64,000 bases of DNA from contig OZ010788.1 of assembly GCA_963932465.1 (NCBI GenBank), forward strand, positions 665,964,484-666,028,483, in the 5' to 3' direction. The notes beneath the pieces were generated by a model, which was not told where the DNA came from, did no database searches, and saw only the letters and a program-made list of their open reading frames with translations. The position numbers and the translations under genes are program-made. Shown here one piece after another: positions 14,101 to 27,300 of this stretch; position 1 is the stretch's first letter; each line of letters starts with the position of its first letter. The DNA comes from Maratus speciosus. Taxonomy: Eukaryota > Arthropoda > Arachnida > Araneae > Salticidae.

Positions 14101-17100
14101 CCATTCACAATACTAAAATAAAGTTTATTATCAAAATTTCAGAAAAGTATTGGGTCGTTCGGAAAGTCGTATCCGTTTGGGAAAATCAACTCGTACCGTA
14201 AAATTCCATCATTTAATTATTAGACATGCATTGATTCCGATATCTAATGTCTAATAATCACCAGGCAGAATTTTCTAGTACGAATTGATTTTCCCCATAC
14301 GGACACGACTTTCCGAACGACCCAATACATTGTCAAATGCAAATAAAAACTTGTTACACCCTTGTATTTAACTCAACAATGGAATTTTTAAATCGATCCC
14401 TTCTTGATGTACTAGAATTATAAAAATTATCTTCGCAGGTTTGTTTCCGATCACAATGCAACAATTTAATATTTATTATGACTTAAATATAAATTAATAA
14501 TTTAATTTTAAGGCATTTTTCCGTTAGCCGGGCGCAGATGATCAATCGCCATGGTTACAATAGTTAAATTGTAAGTAATAAAGGGAGTAGAAAAATAAAT
14601 AGTGAAAAAGTATATTTTTACTTACTATCTAGCCACTTTGAGTCATATTTAATGGTACGTTTAAAAGGATGGAGTTCGTAACCAGTTGTAAGGTTATATA
14701 GATTTGTTCTAAAAATGACGGTGTCTGCTTTTGTAAACTCTGCTACAGTTCCACTATAGAGTCCAGGCAAACCTGATGGATTCCCGTGTTCTGTTGAGAA
14801 AAAATATCAGACTAAATTAAAAAACATTAGTACACATCAAATATCACATGAAGGAATACGTAGCAGTTTTAATTTATAAAAGTCTCACATGAAATATCAT
14901 TCTGTTATAACCAGTTTTAACAAAAAATATTCAAAACATTTTAGCTTCCAATTTCTGAGTATTACTATTTTCCGAATAGTAATTTTCATTCTTATCTAAT
15001 CGCAAACCTTTGTCATTAAATTAAGCTAATACTTCTATTTGGAAATAGCGGGTTTCAAAATCCTAAGGTTTGCAAATATGTCTTTATATTGGGTAGCTCG
15101 GAAAATCGTGTCCGTTTGGGAAAATCAATTATTACCGGAGAATTCTATCATTTAATTATTAGACATTGATTCCGATATCTAATGTCTAATAATTACCGGG
15201 TAGGATTTTCCGGTACGAAGTGATTTTCCCAAACGGACACGACTTTCTGAACGACCCAATAGTTTCCATTTTCTAACAAACATTCGTCTGTAGATAGAAA
15301 TAAAAAAAAAGGGGGGGGGGTTATAAACATGGGGATTCCTTTCTCCAATGAATTCATTCCCTCTCAGTAGATGGCAGCACCAGAAATCCGATTGTTGTTT
15401 GTTACGTGGTGCCAATGTCAGAATATGTAGATTGAAACTAGCGGCGAGCGGCTTTCTAACCAAAGCGCAGACGGTAGAGAGTGGCGAAGATGAGCCGAAA
15501 GAGTATAATTGTAAACATATCTGGCTAAGTTGTTCAACCGATGTCTGTTTATTTAATCTTAAAGATATTTCCTTTTGTTGTCCTGTATACACCAAATATT
15601 TTTGTATATAGTCTTCTAATATAATATTTAGTAAAGTTGAAACTTGACTCGTCTGTGAATTTAGTAGTTGCTGTCAAGTCCCCGTTTCTGATTAACTATA
15701 TAAATACTAAATAACTAAAAGTAAGCATATTAATTTTTAATACATTACCTATTAACAATGGATTCGACGCCATTATTTTAAAAGTAAATCAAAAGGGCTT
15801 CATTCTATATTAAACCTAGTTTTATAAAGAAACAATATAATAAAAATATCGTTATAATTTCTTTATTTTTTTTATAGAAATTCTCCGCTTAACCCTTTCA
15901 CGGGCGGTGTCCTTAAAAAAATACACATGATTTTTATTTTACTGGCACCAAGAATATTTAATTAAAATTTTTCTTTTATAACGTACTTTTAATCAAGCAA
16001 GTTCATATTTTCTAATAAATTCGTTTATAAATTCTGATGTCAGTCCATTATTTCACTAGTTTATAAACAGAAGTACTCCGCACCGGAAAGGGTTAAAACA
16101 TATAAGTGTCGTATAAGTAGAAGTTATAAAAATAAAAATAAATTGTAATTAAGTAATAGTAAACGTATTAATTATTAAGAAATTACGTATGAGATATTGA
16201 TATGGTATCATTGTGCGATGTCTGGAGAACGTTTCTTTACCCTGATTTGGCGCGCCGTTGGTCACGTAACACACGGGGGTGAGGGAGAAGGAGTAAGATT
16301 CTGTTTTGAGAGAAGTAGAGTTAGATGCCAGCCTGTGTGCTTGGCGGGTTTTTGAGGAACCGAAAGATCGTTATAAAAATATTTTCAGGTGCTACGGGCA
16401 CTGGAATATTATAAAATTTAATAGTATAGTAAAGTGAAGATTTATGTGTGTAAGATAAATATTGAAGTAGTGTGCTGCACTCAAACCTGAAATTTATACT
16501 TATTTGTACATAGTTTGTGTGATCATCGTTAATGTCTTCGTCTTGTACTGAGTTGTGATAAACAAGGAGCGTTATTTGTGAAAGAGTAGCCTAGATATAC
16601 GAAAGTCGTAAGGACGTCACACATTGTTTTAAAATTAATGCCAACGAAGAATCATAATGGCTTCGGTGGGATGAATTTATATCTATTGCATGAATTTTTT
16701 TTCTTTTCACATATTATGCATAGCAAGTTGTTTTAATCATAAAAAAAGTCTATCATTCTTTATAATATTGAAATAAGAATACAGACCTATAAGCCCGCTG
16801 AAATATTCTCATTTTAGAATACAGAAAGTTTTACTATCGGTAACGAAATTTAATATTTATATTCATAACTGGATGAATACGGTCTTTTCTTTTCCTTTTC
16901 TGTAAAAGCTGAATACATTGAAAATATATCTAGGAAATATTTACATTTAAAGGAAGAAAATGTAAATATATTTATGCATGTTTACATTAAGATGAGAAAT
17001 TTCTTCAGTTCATACGTCTTTCAACTATCGGTAATGCCATGTCTATTTTTATAATATTACCAAAAGTTTAATATTATATTATAATCAACCAATAACCTTT

Positions 17101-18345
17101 CGAAAAAAAAAAAAATATATACATAACATTCATGAAAGTGCTCCGAAAAATTTCCATACTACATAATAACTTTCTATGTTACATTAATGCAGGACAATCA
17201 TGTAAGTGCGCTGAAACATTTTCATTTTACATAACTGAAGTTTTTAATATAGAGAACGAAATTTAATATTTATAACCGCAACTGTATGAATACGACCGTT
17301 TTCCAAATATTCTTCTCAATGAAAGTATGAATATATTTAAAATGTACCCAAGAAATACGTATAAAGGAAGAAAGTTTAGATACAGTTGTGTTTGTTCATA
17401 CGACGACGGAATTTTTCAGTTTAGTCGTGTTTCAATCAGTGTTGTCAAATCTGTCGGATTTGTATTAAGAAATTCCACATTCTCAACAGAAAATTTCAAA
17501 AGTTATTTTTATTTTACGTAATGATATACATTCCGTGAATAAAATTGAATGTAAGTTGCTATTGACAAATGAGGACTAATAATGAAAAGCGCTGAAAGCA
17601 CCAAATAAAAAAGAAAAGTGCCCAGTTAAACTGATGGCATTGAGGAGGTATTAGCCCCCGTTACCCCTTTATATTTAACCAAATGAACTTCCAAATCTAA
17701 TCAGGGAAGCCCCTTATCAGAATAAACCGGTAAACCTAATTTGCAGCAAATCGGATAGAAAAACACATTTATCTAAATTAACCCGGGAATGCTCGTTCAT
17801 ATCCAGGATATGAACGATTAACACTTTGCCACCAATAAATTCAAGCAGAAATCGTCATTTTATTTAATCGTTGACATTGCTCATAAAAATAATTTGACGA
17901 TTACTTTTCGAAAATTAGTGGTTATAAATGTAATAACCGTGCCCAGCCTGGGTATGACATACCTGCACGAGCAATCTCGGGTTAAGGGGGTATTACCCCC
18001 CGTTTCCCCCTTTAGACTCAAACAATGAACCTTCAAATCTAATCAGGGAAGCGCCTTATCATAATTAACCGGCATACTAAATTAGAAGAAAGTCTAATAA
18101 TTCTGTATGGAAAACCCATTTATCTAGATTAAGGGGGGATTAGTCGCCCGTTCCCCTCCCCCCTTTATACTTAACCAATGAACCCCCAAAACTAATCAGG
18201 GAAGCGCCTTATGAGAATGAACCTAGAAAAAAGAATCTGAAGCAAATCGGATATTTCTATCAACAGTTATCGCATTACATATATACAGAACCGGCGGGCA
18301 CATTAACTCTCAGATTTTGATAGCTTATGAGCTAAAAATTGAAAA

Positions 18346-18380
<35 letters not shown>

Positions 18381-21300
18381 GAAAAAATATCTTAAATGCC
18401 AAGCTTAACAAACAGGAGAATCCTTGAAGTGCCAACACTAGTAGAAATTGTAAAAAATAATAATAATAATAGAAAAATGTCGCTGATTGAATGTACCACA
18501 TGAAGTGAAGTGGAGAACGCTGAATGTGCCACGTTAAGTGGAGTACACTGAAAGTGCCAGAGATAAGGTACGCGGCGACTGGTTTCTTTTATACAACATG
18601 ATCATGTTGTTATTGTTTACATCAATGGGGTATTTTTAAGCAAGGTTGGAAAACATAAAATAAATGTTTACAAATAATAATGTTAGGTATTTAAACACTA
18701 AACGAAAGGAAGCTAGGTACCTACATTTTAAAGTGTTGAACTAAGAGCCCAAAAGGAGTCAAGTGGAAAACTCTGTAAGGACAAGAAGTTGGAGTTTTTC
18801 TTTTTTTCGCACTTTTGAAAATTTTTCTCATTTGGACTTTAGCGTTGTCAATTTTTAGTCCTCTGGGAATTTGGAGTTTCTGAATAAAAAAATCCGCTAA
18901 ATTTTGCAATACTGCTTTCAATTGTCGGTAATACTATGTCTATCTTTCCATTTTACATAAATTTAATATTATATAACCATTCCTTAAATTGTCGAAAAAA
19001 ATATTCATAGAAGTACACTTAAAATTTTCCATATTAGATAATGACTTTCTGTGTTACATTAATGCAGAACAATCATGTAAACACGCTAAAAAATTTTCAT
19101 ATTTCGTAACTAATTCTAAGAGAAAAATGACATGAATGTAACATTAATATTCATAACATAATATTCATTAAACTAGATCAGAATGATTTTTCTTTATCTA
19201 AAAAAAAAAAGACTATTTGATGAAAAGATATATGAATAGAAAAAGTAACTGATAAATAGATTCATATAAAAGAAGAATATTTGCGTATATAGATGTTTTC
19301 CTTACAATGGGAAAATTCAATATTTTACTTACCTTTAAAATATCGTAAATATATATATATATATATAGGTACAAATATCAGTATATTTAAATAAGTATGA
19401 GTTTTTAGAATTAGATTTAGTTAAAACATTCTTTTTTTTTATTTTTTTTAGAGAAACAATCAGGGTTCGTATATAACTGAAATTTTCGTACCTGAAGGAA
19501 AAATTAATATTTATTTTACCACGGAATTTGTAATATATTTTTTAAAGGGACCGTGGAATCTGAACACAAATGGACCCAAAAATCAAAAATTATTTTTGTG
19601 CATATTTTTATTTTCCAGTTTGTTCTGAGCCATTTGCGAAAACCCGCATGCAGATGCGATTATTTTTTGCAAAATTACAAGCGTTTGAATTTTGTACACA
19701 AACAATTTTTCAGCCCTTTAACCCTTGGCTACGACTGAGACTCGTCATGCATTTGGCCACTGGCGACTATTTTTACATTCTTTTTGTAGTATTTTTCCTC
19801 TTGCACATACTGTCATAGTGTATATGAAAGATTTTTGTTTTGAGAAAGTTGTGCGTGATAGAATTAACCCCTTCAGGGGCAAGCAATTGCGTGTGTGTAA
19901 TGATGAATTCCCACCGAAAATTTAGAAAAATTTTATTTCAAAATAAGAAAAAGCAAATTTACGGCCTTTTCCCACCCAAAGTTAGAAAGGTAAAATTTTA
20001 TAAAATTTTTCTAGTGCAAATCTTCATTAATCGTAGGTGGGATAAAATATATCCCACCGCCCCTCAAGGGGTTTAAAAAAAACGCCAGTGGCAGCCCTGA
20101 AATAAATCCGTACCTAAGGGGTTAACCCTCTCGCTGCGCAACCCGAGATTTCCTCGGGGATGCATTTTTCCGTCTAATTAACCCTCCTTGATTATTCCCA
20201 CCAGTTATTTTTTTATTGTAAATTTTGCCTTATTTTGTTTTGAAAAACCGGTGACAAAGAATAACATTTTTTAAACGACGCAATTTTTGAAGTTATTTTG
20301 ATAAAACAATTACGCAGCGAGAGGGTTAATATACAGTAGAACCTCTTTTATCCGAAACTCTTTTAACCGAAACTCTCGATTAACCGAAATTCAAATTTAA
20401 AGCTCTTTTTTTTTTCTTAACAATCTTCTCTAGTGTGTAAAATCCATTCTGAAAGCTTTTTTTTTTTAAACTATCATATTCTTTGTGCGCAAGCGGTCCT
20501 TTCCGAACCACGAGTGCATATAAATATTTTTGATCCTCTTTCTTAGAATTCCTTTGAATTTAACTTGAGCTCCCGTAAGTTGATTAGATTGAAATTTAAC
20601 TTGAGTTCCCGTTCTGCGGAGTGGAACTAACAAATTAGCAATTTTGAAGCTTTTGAATGTTTTGCAAAAGGTTTGGCAAGGTTGGAGCAGCAGAAAGACT
20701 GTGATACTGGTAAACTGATAATATGGAAAAACTTCGTGCTAGAGCTTCAAAGCAAAGGCAATCGAAACTGCGACAAAAAAAAAAAAAACATTATTTCAAA
20801 CCCTTGTGAAATATGTAAATGCTACTTAATTTCAAAATTAAAATTGAGGTAATTTATACCTGTTTCTATTTTGCTATTGTTTTATTTTAATTAAGCACTT
20901 GTTACCATGATAAGAAGTGCATATATTTCTCCTTAATCTTAAAATTGAAGCATTCTCGATTATCCGAAAATTTCGATTTTCCGAAAGATGGCCGGTCCCA
21001 ATTACTTCGGATAATAGAGGTTATCTATTTTTCTCAAAACTGCTTTTTTCAACGTTTTTAGATTTTTAAAAGGCTCCATGCGTCATAATATTTGATAAAA
21101 ACTCGTGAAATTAATAAGAATGAATCATGATATTGCTTACAAAGAAACTGTGCATGCATTTTAAAATTCGACTTCGTTAAGATAATTAAACTTGACTTTT
21201 AGCTTATTAAAAGGCAAAATTTTGATGAAAATCGATATCGAATTCGGGAAAAAAATCTCTAAAAAATTAAGTATCCAAGGTATTAAAAAATCGATGCACA

Positions 21301-24300
21301 CATTTGTTTGTAATAGAGTTTTAAGTGCTTAAAATACCAAATCGAGAAAATATCTCAAAAATTACGGCGCATGGAGCCTTTTAAAATTTTGTTTTAAAAT
21401 TTGATTTTTTTTTTTTTTTTTTTTTTTAAATCTTAAAATTATAAGATTGGAAATTTCTTTTAAGATAGTTTATGTACTTATGGTGAAATGTATACTTCAA
21501 CAAAATTTTATATCTCTATGATGAAAATTATAAAATATAATTTTTAACGTCCACTGCCCCTTAACCTTTTCCGACGCAGTGTGCCGGAGTCTGGATACCT
21601 AATTTTAATTCCAAACTCAAAAATGGTACTAAGAATATTTAAAAAAAAAAATTGCATTAACAATGAGGTATGAAGTAACAAGTTTTTAATTTCTAAAAAA
21701 GTCGTATTTTAATTCCGGTGTCAGTCGATGATTTCATCATTTTACAGCAAAATTTGTCTGTGCCGGAAAGGCTTAAAGCTTAAATATGGAAAAAATCTTT
21801 TATACGGTAATTGTGGTACAGTTGTACGCACCATGTATACAATAATCTTAATATTTATATGCTGATGATGTAATGTGAAATTTCAAATTCTTCTTTTTAA
21901 ATGCTGGTAATATCATACCAAAATGATGCTAATGATATTACAGTAGTATACGTAATTTACTAATTCATAGGATGCAAACTATCACATAAACTAATTGAAA
22001 ATGACTTTGAACCATTTCCATACTCCGAAACAATGAAATTGAATTATTTCTTATTATATAACAATTCGCGCCGCTCGAATTTGGGCCAATGATAGGTTTT
22101 GAATTATTGTTATTGACATAAATTACCAAATGCTGTTAATAATAATGTTTTATATGTGATTTTAGACACAATGTTCTACGGAGGGAGGGGGGATAACAAC
22201 GCTAAATTTTATCACGCCGGAGCTATAATTGAAATGTTTAATAACCCGAATAAAATCTGATATTTGTATAGATAATATGATTACTGAATATTATTTTTCC
22301 CCTATTGTACAGAGTCAATAACTTCAAACAATACAAATATTTACTATATATGTAGTAACAAATTAAATAAGACTTTATATGTAACCTATATTCCCATGAA
22401 AATTTAAATATTACATAAAAATTATCATTATAACCAGTGACGTTAATAGGATGTCTATAGTATCACACTTGTTTAAAACATGTGGATAAAAAGTAGGTAA
22501 CTTAAATACTACTGAAAATCTTTTCATGTTAAACCTTTGGAATTTGTTAATGCTGTAATAAAAATTTAATATAGATAGATAATAGTGAAAATCTATTTTT
22601 GTGTATGAGTTTATGTTAAACCGATCGCTGCAAAGCTGCGTATTTCAGAAAAATATATGAAAAGCTTTACACATTGGTGCATAATGTACTTACTTACATT
22701 TATTTAACTTGTGGAATGGACATATGTAAGAATTATGTAAATACAACTCAAAATCTTTCCACGATAAATCTCTGATATTTTAAATACATTGATATTAACA
22801 CTTATCGGGTAATGGGAATATACTTCCCACTTCAATTTTATTGAAAATTGATAGATTCAAACCGGAATTTTTAATAAAATATTTTGTTTTTATAATGCAC
22901 GTGACGTAACAACAGGGCGGCTGGGAATATACTTCCCACTTAAATTTTATTGAAAATTGATAGATTCAAACCGAAACTTTTAGTAAAATATTTGGTTTTT
23001 ATAATGCACGTGACGTAACAACAGGGTCGCTTGTTACACTGATGTTAAAATAATTGAAGATAGCCTCAAAGAGCACGGGTTTGCAGTCACGAGGGCTGCC
23101 ATGCTTAAAAATAGAAAAACAGGAACTCCTATGCCACTCTATATGGTTAATGTTATTCCACGTAGTAACTTTGAGGACATATACAGAATAAATGAGATAC
23201 ATTACATTTCAGTCTAAATCGAAGCCTTTACTACCAAATACAAGGTAAAACAATGCTACAGGTGTCAAGGGTAAGGGCATGCCTCAGAGGTATGTGTTAA
23301 ATGCGGAGAATTACACTTGAGCACTGCCTGTGAACACAAGGGCAGAATTAAACCTAAATGTGCCAATTGCGGACTTGGATATCCCGCAAATTACCTCGGT
23401 TGTCCCAAAAATCCATACAGACTGGAAAATAATCATAACCGAAACATTACAAGTAATAGTGTCAGCAATCCCTCCACTGAAAATCAAATTCTTGCTGATA
23501 TCTCTAAAAATTTTAACTACACCAAAAAACCTAAGTTCACTGAACCATCAACTAGTAATAACTTATTAAATTCTGAAAATAATGACAGCGAAACCTCAAA
23601 TACCCCTTCCTCCCGTACTACTGAAAATTCAGAAAACACTCAAAATTTAAAATTCCCTATAAATTACTCTAATGACATCAAAGATATACTTAATACTTTT
23701 AATGAACTCAAAGTCTTTCAAATCACCAAATTCTTAAGCTGCATCAAAAATATTTCAACTCAAACCAAAAAATATGACAACCCCATGCAAAAAATGATAG
23801 TTATTATCAACGAGTACGATAAACTTGCTAACCTGCTTAACTTAAATGAAGAGTAACTTCTTCTCCAGTTAAACTTTTTGCCTTTGTTCCGTATCTTGTT
23901 TTGTCAGTTTTGTATTTAAAAAAAACTATTTTTACTGTTATATTTTGCTTTTTCACGTATTTAAATTGTATTACTTTACTATCCCTTTGTTCTATTATCA
24001 TGGTATCTTTTATCATCATTTTTCATCGAGTTACCAGACTGGGAGGGCGCCGTCCTCTCTTTTTCCCGTGTTACCCTTCAAATTCTGATTTTTTTTTTTG
24101 CTCAGTTAGTCTGAACTCTCCTTAGTTATGTTTTTTATTATCGCTTTTTATTACTTTAACTTGTGCATTATTATTCTTTTTGTAAATATGTAAATACTTT
24201 TTATTCTTTTCCAAATTTGTTTGCACTGTGCATTGCATTATTTTTTTAAGTTAATCTTAGTATGGTCTCTGTAAAGAGTCTTTTTTTTTATGTTGGGGCT

Positions 24301-27300
24301 TCCCTTTGGTAGCTTTTTCGCCTGTCTACGGACTGTTAGTTTTTGGATCATATGGAACTTTTTTTTTTTTTTAAATCTTATATTTATACTAACATTTTTA
24401 TTTTATTAGTAAGTTCTCTTTCTCTTAAACTTTAATTCTTCTTTTTTCGTGGCCACCAGCCGCGTCTAAACTTCTTTTTTTCATGGCTCCCATTGCAAGT
24501 AACACGCATTACCTCTATACTGGATGTTAAGTTGTCCGGCAACTAGGAAATCCATGAACCTGCTAACATTGTTCCATTGTTCCAACAGGGTCACCTCTTA
24601 TTTTCAAATCAATTTGTTTCTAGATTCTGGTGGCAATGAATCTTTTCAACATTTCAGCCACAGAATTGACTTGCCGGATAAAGGGTTAATAGATATGCCA
24701 TGGGTTAATGCATATTAATAATAGGGTGAATACCGTTTTTGCTTATGCTATTATATAAAACTGATCATTGAAAAGCTATACATACCAGAAAAATTTTGAG
24801 AAAACGCTTTACACATAGATATGCATTCATGTGAACGTCTGTTACAAAGTAAAGCTTCAAATACCCTCTATTTAAAATGGTAATATTATCATGTACACCT
24901 TTATAATAATAGCGATATTGGCAATCAATAATCACCTAATAATTTGACTGTAAGCCACAATCACATAAGCACACTCAATATTTTTCATTTTATATTACAG
25001 CAATTTTAAACCCCGAGAACCAGATTTAATATTCATATGCATAAAAGGATATATGAAGTGTTCAGTACCAAAGTGCATTTATTTCAATATAGCGAATCTG
25101 AGATGAATTCTTGCTTTAGAGACAATCATTTATTTGGTGCTGTAACAAGCTAAGTCTTAAGTCGAAAATGTGAGCAGTAAATGCCGCTAGCCTCCTATGA
25201 CTCTAAATAAAATGCAGGAGAACCCATTACCTTTTATCTCCAAATATCCCTGGATAGTGTTTTATTGACTTTATTCATGTTAACTCTGGATATTTCACAT
25301 GTGAGCTTTTATATTTCTATTAAAATAAATCTGATACCTGAAAAATCTATACATATCAAAATCATATACATACATATCAAAGAAAAGGCTATTTGCATAA
25401 ACGTTTTTTCAAAGAGAAAATTAATGTTACATATCCATTTAGATAAATCTGATCATTCCTACTAGAAAAATCTAAATAAAATGTTTTGTGCACAAATGAA
25501 TATCGTAAGCTTAAATGTTCTTTTCAAAAGAAAATTGAGGTCAAATAATAAGATGAACAAAATCTTCTCTACTTACCCACCCACACAGCAGTGGCATTAT
25601 CTTCTGGATCAAAAGGACACTTTGCGATGCCATCACCAATTCCGGGAAAATATTCGTGATTACTTAAGTGGGTCAAATTGGCCTAAAAAAGGAAAAAGAT
25701 AAATTCATTCCGGTTTTCGAAGTAAAATGAGATAGAAGTATATTGCTACAGAGGATTTTGTTTCCAAGAATACGTTAAAATGATAGAGATTATTCAGTAA
25801 TATTTCTTCGACGTAATAATATGATATTTACGAAAATATATTATCAATCATGTAAACGGATTTAAGGAAAAGATTTAAAGGAATGTAGCAAAGGTATTGC
25901 TTCAGTGAAAGCGGGGGAATAAATCATAGAGATTTACATATCCACTATGGAAATATAATAAGACAAATATTTAATAAAATGTAAATTTTACTTTATTGTA
26001 ATTTGTTAATAAAGGATTTTTTAAAATATTTAGCGAAATAAAATAAAACGTGACTTCACTGTATTCTGTTAATTACAGCGTTTTAAAGCGTTAAGCGAAA
26101 TAAAATAAAATTTTAATTTCCCGTCATTTGTTAATGATAGGTTTTAAATATATTCAATAAAATAAAATAACATTTTACTTTACATTTTACTGTCATTTGT
26201 TAATGAGAGAAGTTTTATATATTACATAAAATAAAATAAGATTTTACTTTATTGTAATTTGTAATTACCTTATTTGCTTTTAAATTTTATTTACTTAATT
26301 ACTTTAGTTTAATTTACTTTAATTTTATTTACTTGAAATTTTTTACTTTTAAAATAAAATTTTACTTTATTTATTTTTTAAATACTTCATTTTTTGTCAT
26401 TGTAATTACTTTATCGTGATTATTGATTTTACTTTATTGTAACAGAGGTTTTAAATATTTAATTAAAAAAAATAATAAACTTTCACTTTACTACAATTTG
26501 TTAATAAAAGAGATTTTTCAATACTTGATAAAATGAAATATAATTTTTTTTTCAGTAATTTGTTAAAATTTTTAAACTGTTTTTCATCATCCTAATTTTT
26601 GTTGTAGGTTTCCATAGTAATTAACAATAGCAAAAGTATTTCTTGAATAAAAATGTCGTCAGAAGAGTACAGCTGAAATCCGATTATTCAACTCTTACAG
26701 GTACAGGAAAAGCTGTATATCTGATAATCGAAGAAGATTATGAAATGCATTTTCTGATTGTGAAAGTGTTAAACTATAATGAAAATTACTATAAATGAAA
26801 CAAACAGCTAGCACCGTAAAAGGAAATAAATACTACTCTTAATCATAAAAAATACTATAAATAAAAATAAAGCAAGAAATTGTCGTATAATCCAGCACCA
26901 GATACTCGACATAAAAAAAAAACTAATGTAAATATCTTTGGCAAATGACACTAAATATGATTATGAAGTAAAATTATCTCATTTGCATTAGCAGTAAGTC
27001 AGTAATAGTTAAAACTATTTAACCAAGTTGTCTTAACTGTATTTGCTTTTATACTTATGTTATAAAAACAACCAAATTAACTATTGCAAAGTTGAAGTTA
27101 ATTTCGCTATGCCTGAGCTAAATATTCATGAGGAGAAAAAAATATATATAGTACAAGAATAAAGTTAAGTTACAGAGAAGTAATTACATGTCTTCTACTT
27201 TTCTATATTTTTTCAATATTTTTTTTTTTTTATGTGTGTCTCTAATTCATGGAATTCTTGTGTTTTCCTAAGTTTTATGCCCTTTTTTTTTGTCTGCGTT

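Larger units (their letters stand above)
13508..14625 (-). other. Sema2 intron, 1.1 kb
   Basis: The shortest intron seen. It contains one interrupted inverted-repeat element (13731-14092) and one palindromic TA element (14150-14325); the remainder is AT-rich and unassigned. Confidence 0.7.
22795..24689. mobile_element. TTAA MITE split by a retrotransposon
   Basis: Left end TTAACACTTATCGGG (22795) with hairpin GGGAATATACTTCCC (22814-22828); right end GCCGGATAAAGGGTTAA (24689). Removing the 23029-24582 insert and one duplicated left segment leaves about 235 bp, a normal size for this class. Right-half inner repeat AGATTCTGGTGGCAATG is as in other members. Confidence 0.72.
14791..25576 (-). other. 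Sema2 intron, 10.8 kb
   Basis: Contains the solo LTR, TTAA elements, tandem repeats, a pogo remnant and the gag pseudogene. The stretches 16640-17580, 18940-19370, 21840-22790 and 24700-25560 are diverged copies of one AT-rich local repeat (phrases AATCATGTAAGTGCGCTGAA and TTTAATATTTATATTCATAA recur). 15350-15660 is GC-richer and unassigned. Confidence 0.6.

Noticed and set aside
15179..15595. 138-codon open frame on the minus strand and an 87-codon one on the plus strand
   Set aside because: The first begins in the arm of a palindromic MITE; neither resembles a known protein.
15391..15660. Second solo LTR suspected from GC-richer sequence beginning TGTTGTTTGTTACG
   Set aside because: CCGAT occurs on both sides of a 148-bp stretch, but the right border does not end in CA and no consistent duplication fits.
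24527..24689. Separate short TTAA element starting at TTAAGTTGTCCGGC
   Set aside because: The left TTAA is inside the retrotransposon tail; the right part fits better as the right half of the split element at 22795.
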